Of a stretch of 64,000 nucleotides of DNA, positions 52,896-63,945 are shown piece by piece. Positions within the stretch are counted from its first letter, which is position 1; each line of letters begins with the position of its first letter. The position numbers were made by a program, and so were the translations under genes. This DNA is from Mesorhizobium jarvisii (GTDB lineage: Bacteria; Pseudomonadota; Alphaproteobacteria; Rhizobiales; Rhizobiaceae), in NCBI RefSeq assembly GCF_003601985.1, contig NZ_QZXA01000003.1:434001-498000 (forward strand), written 5' to 3'. The notes under the pieces are model-generated. The model was not told the DNA's origin. It searched no databases and was given only the letters and a program-made list of their open reading frames with translations.

Positions 52896-53750
52896 ATGCA
52901 GCGTTTCCTCAGGGTGACGCTGGTTCTGCTTTGCGCCCTGGGTTGCTCGACATCCGTTCAGGCCGATCCGCCGCAATCGGCCAAGCAGCGGCTGATCGAC
53001 AAGGTCTGCAACCTGATCCAGGCCCATGCCGACCAGAACGGCCTGCCCCGGGATTTCTTTGCCCGGCTGATCTGGAAGGAAAGCCGTTTCGATCCCAATG
53101 CCGTCAGCCCCGTCGGCGCCGAAGGCATCGCCCAATTCATGCCGGGCACCGCCAAGATGCGGGGCCTCGAGAACTCCTTCGACATCAACCAAGCGATCCC
53201 GGCGTCGGCGAAATATCTCGCCGAAATGAAAACCAGCTACGGCAATCTTGGCCTTGCGGCGGCCGCTTACAATGCCGGCGAAAGCCGGGTGTCGCGCTGG
53301 CTGGGCTCGGGCGGCTTCCTGCCGATGGAGACCGAGAGCTATGTCTTCGACGTCATGGGCGAGCCGGTCGACAAGTTCACCGACCCCGCCTATGCCGGAA
53401 AAATCGAGCCGCTCGATGCCAAGACGGATTTTGCCGTCGCTTGCCGCAAACTGCCTGTCATCATGTCGCAGATCGTGGCGATGGCCTCGATCAACGTCAA
53501 ACCATGGGGCGTCCAGGTGGCCGGCAATTTCCGCCGCAGTGCCGCTATCAGCCAGTGGCTCAGGGTCAGGAGCCGGTTTCCGACGCTGCTTGCCGGCCAT
53601 GATCCGGTGGTGAGCCGGGTGCGCACGCCGATCGGCCGGCGCGGCATCTATGCGGTCAGGATCGGGATCGACGATCGTGCCGCCGCCAATGTCATCTGCC
53701 AGAAATTGCAGAGCGTCGGCGGGGCGTGCGTGGTGGTGCGCAACCGGTAG
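52896..53750 (+). CDS. Lytic transglycosylase (SLT domain) with C-terminal repeat-like domain
   Basis: Periplasmic murein lytic enzyme of 284 residues. A signal peptide (MQRFLRVTLVLLCALGCSTS) precedes the SLT domain (about 30-150) with the catalytic glutamate in IWKESRFDPNAVSPVGAEGIAQF and the AYNAGESRVSRWL motif. The C-terminal 70 residues (RRGIYAVRIGIDDRAAANVI to CVVVRNR) resemble a SPOR-type peptidoglycan-binding fold. It is co-transcribed with ispG. Confidence 0.87.
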   Translation: MQRFLRVTLVLLCALGCSTSVQADPPQSAKQRLIDKVCNLIQAHADQNGLPRDFFARLIWKESRFDPNAVSPVGAEGIAQFMPGTAKMRGLENSFDINQAIPASAKYLAEMKTSYGNLGLAAAAYNAGESRVSRWLGSGGFLPMETESYVFDVMGEPVDKFTDPAYAGKIEPLDAKTDFAVACRKLPVIMSQIVAMASINVKPWGVQVAGNFRRSAAISQWLRVRSRFPTLLAGHDPVVSRVRTPIGRRGIYAVRIGIDDRAAANVICQKLQSVGGACVVVRNR

Positions 53751-53775
53751 GCTGGTCCGAGAGAGGCGTTTAACG

Positions 53776-54327
53776 ATGACAGCCAGGATCGTTCTGCTCA
53801 ATGGCGTCGGCAGTGCCGGCAAAAGCTCGATTGCCAGGGCGTTGCAGACAATAAGCGCCGCGCCGTTCCTGCATGTCCAGATGGACAGTTTCCTCGAGAT
53901 GCTGCCCGAGGCCTTGCAGAACCATGCCGATGGCTTCTCCTACGAAACCGTCCGACAGGACGGCAAACCCGCGGTCGTGATCAGGGCCGGGCCGGTGGGC
54001 GAAAAAACCCTGCGCGGCATGCGCCACGCCATTGCCGCCATGGCCGGGCAAGGCAACGACCTGATCGTCGACGATGTGCTGTGCAACGGCGAACTATCGG
54101 ACTATGTCAAACTGCTGTCGGCCTTCGATCTCCATCTGGTCGGCGTGATGGCGCCGCTGCAGGTTCTGGAAGCCCGCGAGGCCCGGCGACCCGACAGACT
54201 CCCGGGGCTGGCGCGCTGGCAATATCCCCACGTGCACGCGGGGATAAGTTACGACCTCGAAGTCGACACCAGCCTGCTTACACCGTTGGAGTGCGCCCGT
54301 CGCATCCAGCAGCGATTTCAATTATAG
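53776..54327 (+). CDS. P-loop kinase of the chloramphenicol phosphotransferase-like family
   Basis: Small nucleotide-binding kinase of 183 residues. Walker A is LLNGVGSAGKSSIARAL; HVQMDSFLEMLPE and LIVDDVLCN provide the catalytic and Walker B acids. The CPT-like family includes enzymes that phosphorylate chloramphenicol in its producer, but members in rhizobia are uncharacterised; antibiotic resistance is not implied. GAGAGG precedes the ATG. Confidence 0.78.
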   Translation: MTARIVLLNGVGSAGKSSIARALQTISAAPFLHVQMDSFLEMLPEALQNHADGFSYETVRQDGKPAVVIRAGPVGEKTLRGMRHAIAAMAGQGNDLIVDDVLCNGELSDYVKLLSAFDLHLVGVMAPLQVLEAREARRPDRLPGLARWQYPHVHAGISYDLEVDTSLLTPLECARRIQQRFQL

Positions 54328-54382
54328 GCGGCGGTGAACTGGCCGGGGTTGCCTGCCTGCGATGAACGACGAGGGCAGCGGG

Positions 54383-55135
54383 ATGTTCGACGCCTACATT
54401 ATCTGCGGCACGCCGAGAACCGGCAGCACCTTGCTGTGCAAGCTCCTGGCATCCACCGGGACATCGGGCGATCCGCACTCCTTCTATCGGCGGCAGGACC
54501 TGCCGGAATGGGCTGAGGAGTGGAAACTGCCAGCCCGCGACACGATGGGCGAGCTTGAATTCGACGTTGCCTATCTCGATGCGGCAATCACCGCCGGCAA
54601 GGGCGGGACAGGCATCTTCGGCCTGCGCCTGATGCGCGAAAACCTGGATGAGCTTTCGGCGATCCTCGACCGGATTTTCCCAGGGCTGGCGTCGGACGCG
54701 GCGCGTTTCGGAAGAGCTTTTGGCCGCATTCTCTACATACATCTGTCGCGTGAGAACAAGCTTGCGCAGGCGATCTCGCTGATCAAGGCACAGCAGACCG
54801 GTCTTTGGCACATTGCGCCCGACGGCACCGAGATCGAAAGGGTCGCACCGGCGCAAGAACCCCACTATGATTTCGAGCGGATCAAAGGGGAACTCGCCAA
54901 ACTCGAAGCCTATGACACGGCGTGGAACATCTGGTTCGCGGCGCAAGGCATAACGCCGCTGCGCATCGGCTACGATCGTCTCTCCGCCGATCCGGCGGCG
55001 ACCTTACTGGCCATCTGCGAGGCCCTCGGCGTTCAACCGCCGAATGCCAGGAACATCCGGCCGGGCGTCGCAAAGCTCGCCGACGAGACAAGCCTCGACT
55101 GGATGCGCCGCTATCGTCAGGACGCGGCCGGCTGA
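54383..55135 (+). CDS. Stf0-family sulfotransferase
   Basis: Transfers sulfate from PAPS to a carbohydrate or lipid acceptor, by family. The 250-residue protein opens with the PAPS loop CGTPRTGSTLLCKLLASTG, and has GLRLMRENLD and IHLSRENKLAQAISLIKAQQTG, the second PAPS-binding region of Stf0. GAGGG seven bases before the ATG at 54383 supports this start; an ATG seven codons earlier (54362) is possible. Mycobacterial Stf0 sulfates trehalose; rhizobial acceptors are unknown but could be surface glycans or Nod-related molecules. Confidence 0.83.
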   Translation: MFDAYIICGTPRTGSTLLCKLLASTGTSGDPHSFYRRQDLPEWAEEWKLPARDTMGELEFDVAYLDAAITAGKGGTGIFGLRLMRENLDELSAILDRIFPGLASDAARFGRAFGRILYIHLSRENKLAQAISLIKAQQTGLWHIAPDGTEIERVAPAQEPHYDFERIKGELAKLEAYDTAWNIWFAAQGITPLRIGYDRLSADPAATLLAICEALGVQPPNARNIRPGVAKLADETSLDWMRRYRQDAAG

Positions 55136-55223
55136 GTATGGGGCCCGAGCAAGGCCGCAGCCTCGACGGCGGCGTGGATTGCGCCTGTCGCGCATGGCAA
55201 GAATTTGGGCTATAGGCCGCGGC

Positions 55224-55964
55224 ATGACCGATCCGATCTACAATGATCCCGACTTCGTTCAGTTCTACGACATCGAGAATCAGGATGGCCGCGCCGATTT
55301 CGACTATTGCGTCGGTCTTGCCCGGGATGGCGGCTCGGTTCTCGATCTTGGTTGCGGCACGGGTCAACTGGCCGCCGAGATGGCCCAAGGGCGCAACGTC
55401 ACCGGTGTCGATCCCGCATCGGCCATGCTCGATATCGCGCGACGCAGGACCGGCGGTGACAAGGTCGACTGGGTTGTCGCCGACGCGCGAACGGTGCGGC
55501 TCGGGAGACGGTTCGATCTGGTGCTGCTCACCGGTCACGTTTTCCAGGTTTTCCTGACCGACGAGGATCAGCGGGCGGTGCTGCGTACCATCGCCGAACA
55601 TCTCGGTCCCGGTGGGCGCTTCGTCTTCGACACGCGAAATCCCGCCGTGGAGGCGTGGCTGGAATGGACGCCGCGGCGCTCCGAAAGGATGGTGGAGCAT
55701 CCTAGCCTTGGCACGGTCAGGGCTTGGTATGATGCCGACTGGGATGCCGCCAGTGCGGTGGTCACCTATTCGACCTTCTATGAAATTCCGGGCGGCAGGC
55801 CGATTCTGGGCGCGGAATCGAAAATAGCGTTTCCGAAGAGGGAAGATCTTGCCGGGATGCTGGATGACGCCGGCCTGCTGGTGGAGCAATGGCTCGGCGA
55901 CTGGCAAGGCGAACCCTATGCGGACACCTCGCCGGAAATCATCCCGATCGGTCGGCTGCGCTGA
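55224..55964 (+). CDS. Class I SAM-dependent methyltransferase
   Basis: A 246-residue methyltransferase with motif I VLDLGCGTGQLAAEMA, the acidic VTGVDPASAML, and FDLVLLTGHVFQVF for the later motif. Acceptor unknown. Start at 55224 (MTDPIYNDPDF). It is separated by 88 bases from the sulfotransferase on the same strand; a link between the two is speculative. Confidence 0.83.
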   Translation: MTDPIYNDPDFVQFYDIENQDGRADFDYCVGLARDGGSVLDLGCGTGQLAAEMAQGRNVTGVDPASAMLDIARRRTGGDKVDWVVADARTVRLGRRFDLVLLTGHVFQVFLTDEDQRAVLRTIAEHLGPGGRFVFDTRNPAVEAWLEWTPRRSERMVEHPSLGTVRAWYDADWDAASAVVTYSTFYEIPGGRPILGAESKIAFPKREDLAGMLDDAGLLVEQWLGDWQGEPYADTSPEIIPIGRLR

Positions 55965-55988
55965 TCAGGCAGCCTGGCCGGATGTATC

Positions 55989-58334
<2,346 letters not shown>

Positions 58335-58446
58335 GCGCAACCCCAACACATACGCATTATTTTAACGACCGGGATTACGCTTCATTTACATTAAGATTTC
58401 GTTCGCGCGACCGCCGCGATTGCTCGTTCGTACGGCGATGGGGCGA

Positions 58447-59202
58447 TCAGATCGACGCGGTGATGCCGCCGTCGACATAGAGGATATGGCCGTTGACGAA
58501 GGACGAGGCGTCGGAGGCCAGGAACACGCAGGCTCCGACCAGTTCCTCCACCTTGCCCCAGCGGCCGGCCGGGGTGCGCTTTTCGAGCCAGCCGCTGAAA
58601 GCCGGATCGGCGACAAGGGCGGCATTCAGCGGCGTGTCGAAATAGCCGGGGGCGATGGCGTTGCATTGCAGGCCGTGTTTGGCCCAGTCCGTCGCCATGC
58701 CCTTGGTCAGGTTGCCGACCGCGCCCTTCGTCGCCGTGTAAGGGGCGATGCCGGGGCGGGCGAGTGCGGTCTGCACGGAGGCGATGTTGATGATCTTGCC
58801 GCGGCCGCGGCTGATCATGTGGCGCGCGACCGCCTGGCCGACATGGAAGACGCTGGCGACATTGGTCTGCAGCAGCCGCTCGAAAGCATCGGCGGGAAAA
58901 TCCTCGAGCGGCGTGCGGAACTGCATGCCGGCATTGTTGACCAATATGTCGATGGGGCCGCCGGACAGCTCGAAATTGTCGATCGCGGAACGGACACCGT
59001 CATGATCGGTCGCGTCGAAAACAAGTGTTTGCGCCCCGGGGATCTGCGCCGCCGCGGCGCCGAGCTTGGCTGCGTCGCGGCCGTTGAGGATCACGTTCGC
59101 GCCGGCTTGCGCCAGGCCCTTGGCAAGAGCGAACCCAATGCCTTGCGACGAGCCGGTTACGAGCGCCCGGCGCCCGCTGAGATCGAACAGATTGGCCGGC
59201 AT
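58447..59202 (-). CDS. Short-chain dehydrogenase/reductase (gluconate 5-dehydrogenase-like)
   Basis: Classical SDR of 251 residues: TGSSQGIGFALAKGL at the N-terminus, NNAG near 90, catalytic Ser and YTATKGAVGNL, and the C-terminal end VDGGITASI. The sequence resembles gluconate 5-dehydrogenases (IdnO/Ga5DH), which interconvert gluconate and 5-ketogluconate, but SDR substrate calls are weak without kinetics. Confidence 0.85.
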   Translation of the reverse strand: MPANLFDLSGRRALVTGSSQGIGFALAKGLAQAGANVILNGRDAAKLGAAAAQIPGAQTLVFDATDHDGVRSAIDNFELSGGPIDILVNNAGMQFRTPLEDFPADAFERLLQTNVASVFHVGQAVARHMISRGRGKIINIASVQTALARPGIAPYTATKGAVGNLTKGMATDWAKHGLQCNAIAPGYFDTPLNAALVADPAFSGWLEKRTPAGRWGKVEELVGACVFLASDASSFVNGHILYVDGGITASI

Positions 59203-59253
59203 CGAAGCTAATCTCCCGTTTGTCTCTCAACCCGCACCGACATCGGCGGGCAC

Positions 59254-60171
59254 TCAGCTGTTGCGCGTCGCGATGAAGGTCGCAGCCTGCTTCAGCAGTG
59301 CCGCCTGGTCGCCAAAGGGGTCGAGCAGCGCGTGCGCCTGCCCGACAAGGCCGTGCAACTGGCTGCGCGCCCAGTTCGCGCCATGCAGCGCCACCAGTGT
59401 TCCCTTGCCGGCTGCGGCATCCTTGCCGGTCGCCTTGCCCATCTGGCTGGCGTCGGCGGTCAGGTCGAGCAGGTCGTCGGCAAGCTGGAAGGCAAGGCCG
59501 ATGGCCGAGCCGAATTCGGCCAGTCTTTCGCGGTCCTCGGCCGCAGCGCCAGCGATGATGGCGCCGGCCTCGCAGGCGAAGCGGATCAGCGCGCCAGTCT
59601 TCATCGCCTGCAGCGTTATGATGCCTACCTCGTCGGGCGGCGTCTGCTCGGCTTCGAGGTCGAGCTTCTGGCCACCGACCATGCCGCCGGCTCCGGCCGC
59701 ACGGGCAAGCGCCAGCACCAAGGCCGCCCGCCGCTCCGCCGGCAGCACGGTTGCCTCGCCGGCGACGATGTCGAAGGCCAGCGTCAGCAAGGCGTCGCCG
59801 GCCAGGATCGCGGTTGCCTCGTCGAAGGCCTTGTGCACTGTCGGCTGGCCACGGCGCAGATCATCGTCATCCATCGCCGGCAAATCGTCATGGATCAGCG
59901 AATAGCAATGCACGCATTCGAGTGCCGCCGCGACGCGCAGTGCTGCTTCGCCGTCGGCGGAGAAAAGGGCAGCACTTTCCATGACCAGGAAGGGGCGCAG
60001 GCGCTTGCCGCCGTTCAGCACGCCATGGCGCATCGCCGCCATCAGGCGATCGGGCCGCGCGATCTCGCCCGAAAGCGGGCGATCGTCGAGCAAGCGCCGC
60101 AGCAGCACCTCGACGGCCGCTGCCCGCCTGATGAGCGCCATTTCGAACGCCATTTCGTCGTCATTCGTCAT
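59254..60171 (-). CDS. ispA: Farnesyl/geranylgeranyl diphosphate synthase (polyprenyl synthetase)
   Basis: Chain-elongating prenyltransferase using dimethylallyl and isopentenyl diphosphates. The first Asp-rich motif is IHDDLPAMDDDDLRRG with the typical insertion, the second is FQLADDLLD, and GGKRLRPFL and GDALLTLAF are also family features; length 305 fits IspA. Start at 60171 (MTNDDEMAF). Exact product length is not fixed by the sequence. Confidence 0.92.
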   Translation of the reverse strand: MTNDDEMAFEMALIRRAAAVEVLLRRLLDDRPLSGEIARPDRLMAAMRHGVLNGGKRLRPFLVMESAALFSADGEAALRVAAALECVHCYSLIHDDLPAMDDDDLRRGQPTVHKAFDEATAILAGDALLTLAFDIVAGEATVLPAERRAALVLALARAAGAGGMVGGQKLDLEAEQTPPDEVGIITLQAMKTGALIRFACEAGAIIAGAAAEDRERLAEFGSAIGLAFQLADDLLDLTADASQMGKATGKDAAAGKGTLVALHGANWARSQLHGLVGQAHALLDPFGDQAALLKQAATFIATRNS

Positions 60172-60300
60172 GGTCGGGACCGGTAGCCGACACTCAGACG
60201 TTGCGCAAGAAGGCAAGCGCCATTATGCCGGAGCGAGGAGAAGCACGGGTTGGGCGGCTTGGCGGAACCGATCGTCGATCATGAAACCGAAAAGCTGGAC

Positions 60301-61011
60301 ATGGCGACGAGATCGCGCGGCTTGAACCGCCGCGGTCTCAGGCGCTGGGTCCGGCGCGGCCTTGTCGTGGCCGCGGTGCTGGCGCTCATCCCGACAGTGC
60401 TGACCTTCCTTTACCTACCGTCCTTCGTGCACCCGGTATCGACGCTGATGCTGAAGGACCTGGCGACTTTCTCCGGCTATGACCGGCGCTGGGTGTCGAT
60501 CGACGATGTCGCGCCGGTTCTGGCCCATTCCGTCATCATGTCGGAGGACGGGCAGTTCTGCTTCCACCGCGGCGTCGATCTCGGCGAATTGCGCGGCGTC
60601 GTCGACGATGCGCTGGCCGGCGAGGCGACGCGCGGCGCCTCGACCATCACCATGCAGACGGTGAAGAACCTTTTTCTCTGGTCGCGCCCACTGGGCTCGG
60701 TGCGCAAGGTCGTCGAACTGCCGCTGGCGGTCTATTTCGACGCGGTGATGTCGAAGCGCCGCATCATGGAGATCTATCTCAACATCGCCGAATGGGGGCC
60801 GGGCATCTACGGCATCGAGGCGGCGGCGCAGCACCATTTCGGCATTCCGGCAAAACAGCTGTCGCGCCGGCAGGCCGCACTTCTCGCCGTCACCTTGCCC
60901 AATCCGATCGCCCGCAATCCGGCCAAACCCGGGCCGGGCCTCAGACGGCTCGCCAATCTGATCGAGCGGCGCGCCGGCCGCTCCGGCGCCTATGTCGGCT
61001 GTCTGGAGTAG
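60301..61011 (+). CDS. mtgA: Monofunctional biosynthetic peptidoglycan transglycosylase MtgA
   Basis: Polymerises lipid II into glycan strands without a transpeptidase domain. A membrane helix (about 17-38) is followed by the GT51 domain with the catalytic glutamate in [13 protein letters not shown], then [41 protein letters not shown] and the final glycan-binding residues. Start is uncertain: ATG 60301 gives 236 residues; a TTG at 60250 has a GAGGAG nine bases upstream and would add 17. The stop TAG is formed by the end of a repeat element. Confidence 0.93.
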   Translation: MATRSRGLNRRGLRRWVRRGLVVAAVLALIPTVLTFLYLPSFVHPVSTLMLKDLATFSGYDRRWVSIDDVAPVLAHSVIMSEDGQFCFHRGVDLGELRGVVDDALAGEATRGASTITMQTVKNLFLWSRPLGSVRKVVELPLAVYFDAVMSKRRIMEIYLNIAEWGPGIYGIEAAAQHHFGIPAKQLSRRQAALLAVTLPNPIARNPAKPGPGLRRLANLIERRAGRSGAYVGCLE

Positions 61012-61152
61012 GGCGTGTCGATGTTCAGGTGATGCCGGCCTGCAAACGGCTGACACCTGCGCTTCCGGTGCTCACGTACTTCAAGTACGCTCCGCTCCGG
61101 TCTCGGTATCCTCGTTTTCGACTCGGCCTGACCTGAACCTCAACACGCCCTA
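61009..61152. repeat. Palindromic intergenic repeat, copy B, with 22-base inverted ends
   Basis: The terminal 22 bases 61009-61030 and 61131-61152 are inverted repeats with two mismatches (outer part TAGGGCGTGT and ACACGCCCTA). The core 61070-61125 contains CGCTTCCGGTGCTCACGTAC, then CTCCGCTCCGG and TTCGACTC, matching the core of copy A at 3662-3778. GTACTTCAAGTAC within is a smaller palindrome. The left end supplies the stop codon of mtgA. The structure is that of a short mobile palindrome without a transposase. Confidence 0.75.
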
Positions 61153-61298
61153 GCCTAGCCGACTCAAAAAAATTCATGGCAGCGCTGGCCAAAACGGTGT
61201 CAGGCGTGTATAGGCATCCGACTTTCTCAGATTTAGGCCCCGACATGGCCCTTTCACGAGGGCGGGCGGGGCTTTTGACCATGTAGTGGAGCATATCC

Positions 61299-61481
61299 AT
61301 GGCCGTTCCGAAACGCAAAACCTCTCCGTCCAAGCGCGGCATGCGCCGCTCGGCCGACGCCCTCAAGGCCCCGACCTATGTCGAGGACAAGAATTCCGGC
61401 GAAATGCGCCGTCCGCATCACATCGACCTGAAGACCGGCATGTATCGCGGTCGCCAGGTGCTGACCCCTAAGGAAAGCTGA
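61299..61481 (+). CDS. rpmF: 50S ribosomal protein L32, cysteine-free form
   Basis: Sixty-residue ribosomal protein beginning [20 protein letters not shown] and ending with [14 protein letters not shown]. It has no cysteine, so it is the zinc-free variant. The ATG has GGAG upstream. A strong terminator follows. Confidence 0.96.
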   Translation: MAVPKRKTSPSKRGMRRSADALKAPTYVEDKNSGEMRRPHHIDLKTGMYRGRQVLTPKES

Positions 61482-61831
61482 AACCAGCTTTTTTGAAGGA
61501 TTGAGTTACAAAGGACCGGCCTCTGGCCGGTCTTTTTGCGTTTGGCGAACCTTAACGGGCTCGGGCTACGACCTCCATCCCGAGGATCCTGATCGGCAGC
61601 TTGAAGCTGCCTCCAACGGCGTGGCCAAGCGTGTCGGATTGGCGCGCCGCTTGATCCTCTCTGCCTGACGACCATCGACGCGACTTCCCCAAATCAAACT
61701 CAGCTTTCCAGCATCATTGCGACCATTGAATCCTGTGCTCGTTGTTTTTCGACGCGGGTGGGATTGTCATGGATGGTTTCTTATGCAATTTTCTTAATAA
61801 TAGTCGGAAATCGACACCAATGGGGAATTAC
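61482..61831. other. Gap between rpmF and the Lrp gene
   Basis: Apart from the rpmF terminator, the 350 bases contain a small palindrome GGCAGCTTGAAGCTGCC (61600-61616). The last 70 bases before the Lrp gene are AT-rich, with CAATTTTCTTAATAATAG at 61784-61801, and probably hold its promoter. No gene recognised; a minus-strand frame (61418-61675) lacks coding character. Confidence 0.4.
61514..61537 (+). terminator. Intrinsic terminator of rpmF
   Basis: GACCGGCC (61514-61521) pairs with GGCCGGTC (61525-61532) across TCT and is followed by TTTTT. It lies 32 bases after the stop codon. Confidence 0.9.
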
Positions 61832-62338
61832 ATGTGGGATTTCGTCAGCACGAGTGATCTCGACGACACCGAGCAGGCGGTGCTTTCCCAGCTCAAGGTC
61901 GATGGACGGATGTCGAGCGTCGATATTGCTAAGCGCATCGGCGTCACCGAAGCGACAGTGCGGCGCAAGATGGCGCGCGTCCTCGAGGATCCGGACATCT
62001 GCATCCAGGCGGTCGTGCGCCCCTTGCGCAGCGATGTCGGCATCGCTGCCATTGTTGGGTTCGACGTCGACCGCGAGCACATCATCAGCGTCGCCCGGAA
62101 ACTGTCGGAATACTCGTTCGTCGACAGCGTCTACGCCATGACCGGGCCGTTCGACATCATCATCCAACTCACTTTGCCATCGACGACCAGCCTGCACGAC
62201 TTCCTCGTCAGCGAACTGGCGAACGTTCCCGGAATCAAGGATTCCGAGAGCTACATGATCGGCCGCGTGTTCAAGCACTCAGGCCGGGCCTACCAGCGCA
62301 GCAAAACCGAAGAAAAAAAAGAGGGTAACAATGGGTGA
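61832..62338 (+). CDS. Lrp/AsnC-family regulator
   Basis: Amino-acid-responsive regulator of 168 residues: helix-turn-helix at about 10-55 (DDTEQAVLSQLKVDGRMSSV, IAKRIGVTEATVRRKM) and a RAM effector domain (VYAMTGPFDIIIQLTLPSTT). I start at 61832 (MWDFVST), with GGGGAA upstream; ATGs at 61820, 61769 and 61742 are possible. Its final 8 bases overlap the start of the binding protein, so it probably senses the transported amino acid and regulates its own operon. Confidence 0.85.
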   Translation: MWDFVSTSDLDDTEQAVLSQLKVDGRMSSVDIAKRIGVTEATVRRKMARVLEDPDICIQAVVRPLRSDVGIAAIVGFDVDREHIISVARKLSEYSFVDSVYAMTGPFDIIIQLTLPSTTSLHDFLVSELANVPGIKDSESYMIGRVFKHSGRAYQRSKTEEKKEGNNG

Positions 62339-63188
62339 GTTCCTGTCCGCATCGCGCCGCCGCGTCCTGTCTCTGCTTGCCGCCGCGCCGCTCTTCCTGT
62401 CCTTCGCATCCGCCGCTCATGCCGATGGGCTGTTCGACCAGATCAAGCAGCGCGGCACAATCGTCGTCGGCACCGAGGCTGCCTTCGAACCGTTCGAGTT
62501 CGTCCGTGACGGCCAGATCGTCGGCTACAACAAGGACATTCTTGACTACGTCGTCAGCCAGCTCGGCGTGAAGCTCGACCAGCTCAATCTGCCCTTCCAG
62601 GGCCTGCTGCCGGGCCTGCTGGCCAAGAAGTTCGACCTGATGGCGACGTCGACCGGCATCAACGCCGAGCGGGCGGCGAAATACGCCTATACAAGGCCGA
62701 CGGGCTCGTTCGAGAACGTCATCGTCGTTCGTGCCGACGAGGAGCGCATAAAGAAACCCGAAGACATCAACGGCATGGTGGTGGCGACGCAGCTTGCTTC
62801 TTCAGTGCAGCCGGTCATCGAGGCCTATGACAAGGAGCTCAAGGACAAGGGCGGCAAGGGGGTCGGCGAGCTGAAGCTGTTCACCTCCTTCCCCGAGACG
62901 CATGTCGCTCTCGCCTCCGGCCAGGTCGATGCAATCGTCATCGCCTCGCCTTCGGCGGCGGTGCTGATGAAGAACGTCCCGGACACCTACAAGGTGGTCG
63001 GCTCGATCGGCGAGTTCTCCTACCTGTCCTGGGTGGTACGGCCGGAGGACAAGGACCTGCGTGAATTCATCAACGCCAAGATCGGCGAGCTGAAGGACAG
63101 CGGCAAGTTGAAGGAGCTGCAGCTGAAATGGTTCGGCTTCGAAATGAAGACGCCAGACCAGGGCTATCTTCCGCCCGGCGCGCTCTGA
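62331..63188 (+). CDS. Polar amino-acid ABC transporter substrate-binding protein (third system)
   Basis: Periplasmic binding protein of 285 residues. Signal peptide with RRRVLSLLAAAPLFLSFASA at about 9-28, then LFDQIKQRGTIVVGTEAAFE and the family signature VGYNKDILDYVVSQLGVKLD. It overlaps the Lrp regulator gene and is followed after 97 bases by a permease. The specificity is unknown; the Lrp neighbour suggests an amino acid. Confidence 0.9.
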   Translation: MGEFLSASRRRVLSLLAAAPLFLSFASAAHADGLFDQIKQRGTIVVGTEAAFEPFEFVRDGQIVGYNKDILDYVVSQLGVKLDQLNLPFQGLLPGLLAKKFDLMATSTGINAERAAKYAYTRPTGSFENVIVVRADEERIKKPEDINGMVVATQLASSVQPVIEAYDKELKDKGGKGVGELKLFTSFPETHVALASGQVDAIVIASPSAAVLMKNVPDTYKVVGSIGEFSYLSWVVRPEDKDLREFINAKIGELKDSGKLKELQLKWFGFEMKTPDQGYLPPGAL

Positions 63189-63285
63189 GCTCTCGCGACC
63201 CCTGAACTTGTCTGGCGCGGCGCAAGCGATGGGCTGTCGTGGCCATCGACGGCGCCAGGCGGTGCTCCTCCGTTCGAGCTGAAAA

Positions 63286-63945
63286 ATGCTTCATTTTTCA
63301 AAGACGCTGACCTTCCTGCCGCAATTCTTCACCGGCGCCGGCATCACGCTCGGCGTCTCGGCGCTGGGGTTCATCGTCGGCACAGTGATCGGCTTCGGCC
63401 TGCTCGCCTGCGGCCGGTCGCGCTGGCGGGTGGTCCGCTGGATCGGCGCGCTCTACACCAGCTTCATCCGTGGCACGCCACTGATCGTGCAGATTTTCGT
63501 CGTCTACTACGTGCTGCCGGGCCTGGTCGGCATCGACTTGCCGCCGCTTCTGGCGGGCGTTCTGGCGCTCAGCTTCAACAGCGCGGCCTTCGTCGCCGAA
63601 ATCCTGCGTGCCGGGCTGACCCGCATTCCCGCCGGCCAGTATGAGGCGGCCAAGGCGCTCGGCCTGAAGCCTGTCGTGACCTGGTTCAAGATCATCATGC
63701 CGCAGCTGTTCCGCGCCATCATTCCGCCGATGGTCAACGAGTTCACCATGCTGGTGAAGGCCTCGTCCATCCTGTCGGTGATCGCGGTGGTCGAGCTGAC
63801 CCGCACCGCGCAAAACATCATGAATGTCACCTATCGGCCGGTCGAAGCGTTCTGCGTGGCGGCGGTGTTGTATTTCATCGTGCTGTTCTCCTGCAGCCTT
63901 TTGACCCGGCATCTGGAGCGCAAGGCGGAGGGAGCGCGCGCATGA
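63286..63945 (+). CDS. Polar amino-acid ABC transporter permease (third system)
   Basis: Membrane subunit of 219 residues with FIRGTPLIVQIFVVYYVLPG and the EAA loop QYEAAKALGLKPVVTWFKII. Its TGA overlaps the ATG of the next permease. Confidence 0.92.
   Translation: MLHFSKTLTFLPQFFTGAGITLGVSALGFIVGTVIGFGLLACGRSRWRVVRWIGALYTSFIRGTPLIVQIFVVYYVLPGLVGIDLPPLLAGVLALSFNSAAFVAEILRAGLTRIPAGQYEAAKALGLKPVVTWFKIIMPQLFRAIIPPMVNEFTMLVKASSILSVIAVVELTRTAQNIMNVTYRPVEAFCVAAVLYFIVLFSCSLLTRHLERKAEGARA

Noticed and set aside
53776-54327. Chloramphenicol resistance gene
   Set aside because: Only family-level similarity to a phosphotransferase; no resistance context.
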